Origin: Dermatophilaceae bacterium
GTDB taxonomy: Bacteria; Actinomycetota; Actinomycetes; Actinomycetales; Dermatophilaceae
Assembly: GCA_013361975.1 (NCBI GenBank)
Contig: JABFXB010000017.1
Span: 1 to 8,027 of the forward strand
Length of the DNA stretch: 8,027 bases
Reading direction: 5' to 3'
Made by a program: the position numbers and the translations under genes. Positions 5,920 to 8,027 of this stretch are shown one piece after another. Positions within the stretch are counted from its first letter, which is position 1, and each line of letters begins with the position of its first letter. The notes beneath the pieces are model-generated. The model worked only from the letters and a program-made list of their open reading frames with translations, ran no database searches and was not told the DNA's origin.

Positions 5920-5956
5920 CACCGACGCCCGGCGGACGACCCGCCTAGCGTCGGTG
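5920..5956 (-). terminator. Stem-loop between hflX and the zinc-ribbon gene
   Basis: CACCGACGC (5920-5928) pairs perfectly with GCGTCGGTG (5948-5956). Inside, after a 2x2 internal loop, GGCGG (5931-5935) pairs with CCGCC (5941-5945) around a 5-base loop. The structure begins 22 bases after the hflX stop and ends just before the zinc-ribbon ribosome site. It could terminate hflX transcription, or lower read-through into the zinc-ribbon/GNAT pair. No T-run follows. Confidence 0.5.
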
Positions 5957-5978
5957 AGAGCTGCCGTGGGCGCGCGCC

Positions 5979-7484
5979 TCAGCTCGCGACGACGACGTAT
6001 GCCGTGAGGTCGGCCTCGATCGCCGGCGTGACCTTCGCGCGCACCCGGGTGCCCTCGGCGACGTGCTCGCTCTCGAGGACATCGGCCTCGTCGTGCAGGC
6101 GCGAGATGAGGTCGCCGCGGTCGTAGGGAACGAGCACCTCGACCTCGATGTCGGGCTTGGGCAGCTCGTGCGCGATGAGCGCGCGAAGCTCGGCCAGACC
6201 CTCGCCGGTGCGTGCCGACACCGTGACGCAGTGCTTCTCGTGGCGTCGCAGGCGGTCGAGCACCTCGGGGTCGGCGATGTCTGCCTTGTTGACGACGATG
6301 ATCTCCTTGATCTGGTCGCCGCCGACCTCGGCGAGCACGCCGCGAACGGCCGAGATCTGGCCCTCGGGGTCGGGGTGCGACCCGTCGACGACGTGGAGGA
6401 GCAGGTCGGAGTCGCCGACCTCCTCGAGCGTCGAGCGGAACGCCTCGACCAGCTGGTGCGGCAGGCTGCGGACGAAGCCGACGGTGTCGGCGAGCGTGTA
6501 GACGCGGCCGTCGTCGGTCTCCGTGCGGCGGACGGTCGGGTCGAGGGTGGCGAAGAGCTGGTTCTCGACGAGCACGCCGGCGCCCGTGAGCCGGTTGAGC
6601 AGCGAGCTCTTGCCGGCGTTGGTGTAGCCGGCGATGGCGACCGACGGCACGCCACCGGCCTGGCGCGAGTGACGACGCGTGTCGCGGCTGGTCTTCATGC
6701 CCTTGATGTCACGCCGAAGCTTGGCGATCTTGGTGTTGATGCGGCGCCGGTCGAGCTCGATCTTCGTCTCACCGGGTCCACGCGAGCCGATGCCCTCACC
6801 GCCGGCCACCCGGCCACCGGCCTGACGGGACATCGACTCACCCCAGCCACGCAGGCGCGGCAGGAGGTACTGCAGCTGCGCCAGCTCGACCTGCGCCCGG
6901 CCCTCACGGCTCTTCGCGTGCTGGGCGAAGATGTCGAGGATCAGGGCGGTGCGGTCGATGACCTTGACCTTGACGACGTCCTCGAGCGCTCGGCGCTGAC
7001 TCGGCGCCAGCTCGCCGTCGCAGATCACGGTGTCGGCGCCCTCGGCGACGACGATGTCACGCAGCTCGACCGCCTTGCCCTTGCCGAGCCAGGTGGCCGG
7101 GTCGGGGCGCTGGCGCCGCTGGATGACGCCCTCGAGCACGGTCGAGCCCGCGGTCTCGGCGAGGGCCGCGAGCTCGCGGATGGAGTTCTCGGCGTCCTCG
7201 GCGCTGCCCTCGGTCCAGACCCCGGCCAGCACGACGCGCTCGAGGCGCAGCTGGCGGTACTCGACCTCGGTGATGTCCTCGAGCTCGGTCGACAGGCCCT
7301 GGACGCGGCGGAGCGCCGCACGCTCCTCACGTTCGAGCTGGTCGCCGTCATAGAGGGGGAACTGCGCCCCGTCGGTGTCGTGCTCGTCGGCCGCCAGCGC
7401 GGTCGCGCGGCTGCCGAAAAGGTCGCGCTCGCGGTCTGCGCCGCGAGCGGAGTCGCCGGTGTGGTTCGTGTGGTTGCTCGTCAT
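5979..7484 (-). CDS. hflX: GTPase HflX
   Basis: 501 residues from ATG 7484. HflX binds the 50S subunit and, in studied bacteria, splits or rescues stalled ribosomes under stress; some actinobacterial homologues affect macrolide/lincosamide tolerance. The N-terminal HflX domain (about 75-220) includes VLAGVWTEG, TWLGKGKAVELRD and DGELAPSQRRALED. It is followed by the coiled linker with GSRGPGETKIELDRRRI (233-249). The G domain shows G1 GYTNAGKS at 286-293, G3 DTVGF at 333-337, G4 NKAD at 399-402 and G5-like SAR at 423-425. The C-terminal domain ends VVVAS. The first about 65 residues are a polar, His/Asp-rich actinobacterial-style extension; the E. coli protein is about 426 residues. The chosen ATG has AGGGAG 3 bases upstream, a close but usable site; ATG 7517 would add 11 residues and has none. 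The gene is divergent from the methyltransferase gene. Confidence 0.96.
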   Translation of the reverse strand: MTSNHTNHTGDSARGADRERDLFGSRATALAADEHDTDGAQFPLYDGDQLEREERAALRRVQGLSTELEDITEVEYRQLRLERVVLAGVWTEGSAEDAENSIRELAALAETAGSTVLEGVIQRRQRPDPATWLGKGKAVELRDIVVAEGADTVICDGELAPSQRRALEDVVKVKVIDRTALILDIFAQHAKSREGRAQVELAQLQYLLPRLRGWGESMSRQAGGRVAGGEGIGSRGPGETKIELDRRRINTKIAKLRRDIKGMKTSRDTRRHSRQAGGVPSVAIAGYTNAGKSSLLNRLTGAGVLVENQLFATLDPTVRRTETDDGRVYTLADTVGFVRSLPHQLVEAFRSTLEEVGDSDLLLHVVDGSHPDPEGQISAVRGVLAEVGGDQIKEIIVVNKADIADPEVLDRLRRHEKHCVTVSARTGEGLAELRALIAHELPKPDIEVEVLVPYDRGDLISRLHDEADVLESEHVAEGTRVRAKVTPAIEADLTAYVVVAS

Positions 7485-7559
7485 GTTCTCCCTATGGTCG
7501 CAAAGGTGCAACGCCACGGGCCACTCGTTTGTGCCCGGTCCCGTCGCCCGCCGTGCCGA

Positions 7560-7565
7560 TACGGT
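7560..7565 (+). promoter_or_regulatory. Candidate -10 box for a leaderless methyltransferase transcript
   Basis: TACGGT fits TANNNT and ends 7 bases before ATG 7573, with no Shine-Dalgarno between. No good -35 is visible 17-19 bases upstream. It is weak evidence alone but matches the arrangement seen at dinG. Confidence 0.3.
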
Positions 7566-7572
7566 GACCGTG

Positions 7573-8027
7573 ATGAGCGAGCCGACCGACCACTACTTCA
7601 GCGCCGAGCCGGCCACCCCGGAGGAGCGGCGCACCATCGAGGTGGCCCTCGAAGGGCGCCGCCTCACCCTGACGACGGCCCGGGGCGTCTACTCGCCCGA
7701 CCGCCTCGATCCCGGCACGGCGGTCCTCCTCGCGGGCGTTCCCGACCCGAGCCCCACGGGCGAGCTGCTCGACATCGGGTGCGGGTGGGGGCCGATCGCC
7801 ATCACGCTGGCGCTGCGCTCCCCCGGTGCGCGCGTCTGGGGCGTCGACGTCAACCGGCGCTCGCTCGACCTCGCCCGCGCCAACGCGTCGGCCGCGGGCG
7901 TGGGGGCGATCCGCTTCTGCGAGCCCGACGAGGTGCCCGACGACGTCCGGTTCGACACGATCTGGTCGAACCCGCCCATCCACGTCGGCAAGGCGGCCCT
8001 GCACGCCCTGCTCGAGCGGTGGCTCCT
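7573..8027 (+). CDS. RsmC-like class I SAM-dependent methyltransferase (partial, cut by window edge)
   Basis: 151 residues are visible before the right edge. A Rossmann-type SAM-binding motif I, LLDIGCGWGPIAITLA, lies at 65-80. Acidic GVDVN at 90-94 follows as motif II, and the catalytic-loop SNPPIHVGKAALHALLERW at 132-150 is typical of the MTS/RsmC family that methylates exocyclic amines of guanine in rRNA. Before motif I there is only a short N-terminal segment (HYFSAEP at 7-13, then RLTLTTARGVYSPDRLDPGTAVLL). This is therefore the compact single-domain actinobacterial form rather than the two-domain E. coli RsmC. In-frame GTG codons at 7564 and 7570 are alternative starts. I chose ATG 7573 because of the -10 spacing. 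The RNA target cannot be told from sequence. Confidence 0.88.
   Translation, partial: MSEPTDHYFSAEPATPEERRTIEVALEGRRLTLTTARGVYSPDRLDPGTAVLLAGVPDPSPTGELLDIGCGWGPIAITLALRSPGARVWGVDVNRRSLDLARANASAAGVGAIRFCEPDEVPDDVRFDTIWSNPPIHVGKAALHALLERWL

Noticed and set aside
4330..5922. 530-codon minus-strand open frame over the GNAT and zinc-ribbon genes
   Set aside because: Alternative frame of both genes; Arg-rich and featureless, and it conflicts with clear GNAT and zinc-knuckle coding.
7492..8004. 170-codon minus-strand open frame at the right edge
   Set aside because: Antisense to the methyltransferase gene, whose SAM-binding and NPP motifs are unmistakable.

Overview
This is a GC-rich chromosomal window. 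Strong G/C at third codon positions, the actinobacterial DinG/HflX protein types and probable leaderless starts point to an actinomycete, perhaps Micrococcales/Intrasporangiaceae (inference from gene style only). There are six supportable genes and no tRNA, rRNA, IS element or CRISPR array. It looks like ordinary housekeeping chromosome with a small accessory block in the middle.

Layout: bases 1-65 hold nothing I can name. 66-2306 (minus) encodes a DinG/XPD-type iron-sulfur DNA helicase with an added C-terminal Myb/SANT-like helical module. 2307-2850 is a 544-base gap carrying a 12-base perfect palindrome, reiterated GGAACCG and GTGCCGG words and a perfect 16-bp hairpin. 2851-4572 (plus) encodes formate-tetrahydrofolate ligase (fhs). 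A 6-bp hairpin lies between fhs and the convergent minus-strand genes. 4605-5747 (minus) encodes a protein with two GNAT acetyltransferase domains. It is coupled by a 4-base stop/start overlap to a 51-residue, seven-cysteine zinc-ribbon protein (5744-5899, minus) that is easily missed because of its length. A stem-loop separates that pair from hflX (5979-7484, minus), a ribosome-associated GTPase. Divergent from hflX, 7573 to the right edge (plus) is the start of a small RsmC-like class I methyltransferase.

How the genes fit together: hflX and dinG share a strand and are, from memory, often near each other in actinobacteria (with lexA/nrdR on one side and a methyltransferase, dapF and miaA on the other). 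The fhs, tandem-GNAT and zinc-ribbon genes sit between them and may be a lineage-specific insertion. fhs supplies 10-formyl-tetrahydrofolate for purine and formyl-Met-tRNA synthesis. HflX and the methyltransferase point to ribosome/RNA maintenance, and DinG to DNA repair. The least understood item is the coupled zinc-ribbon/tandem-GNAT pair.
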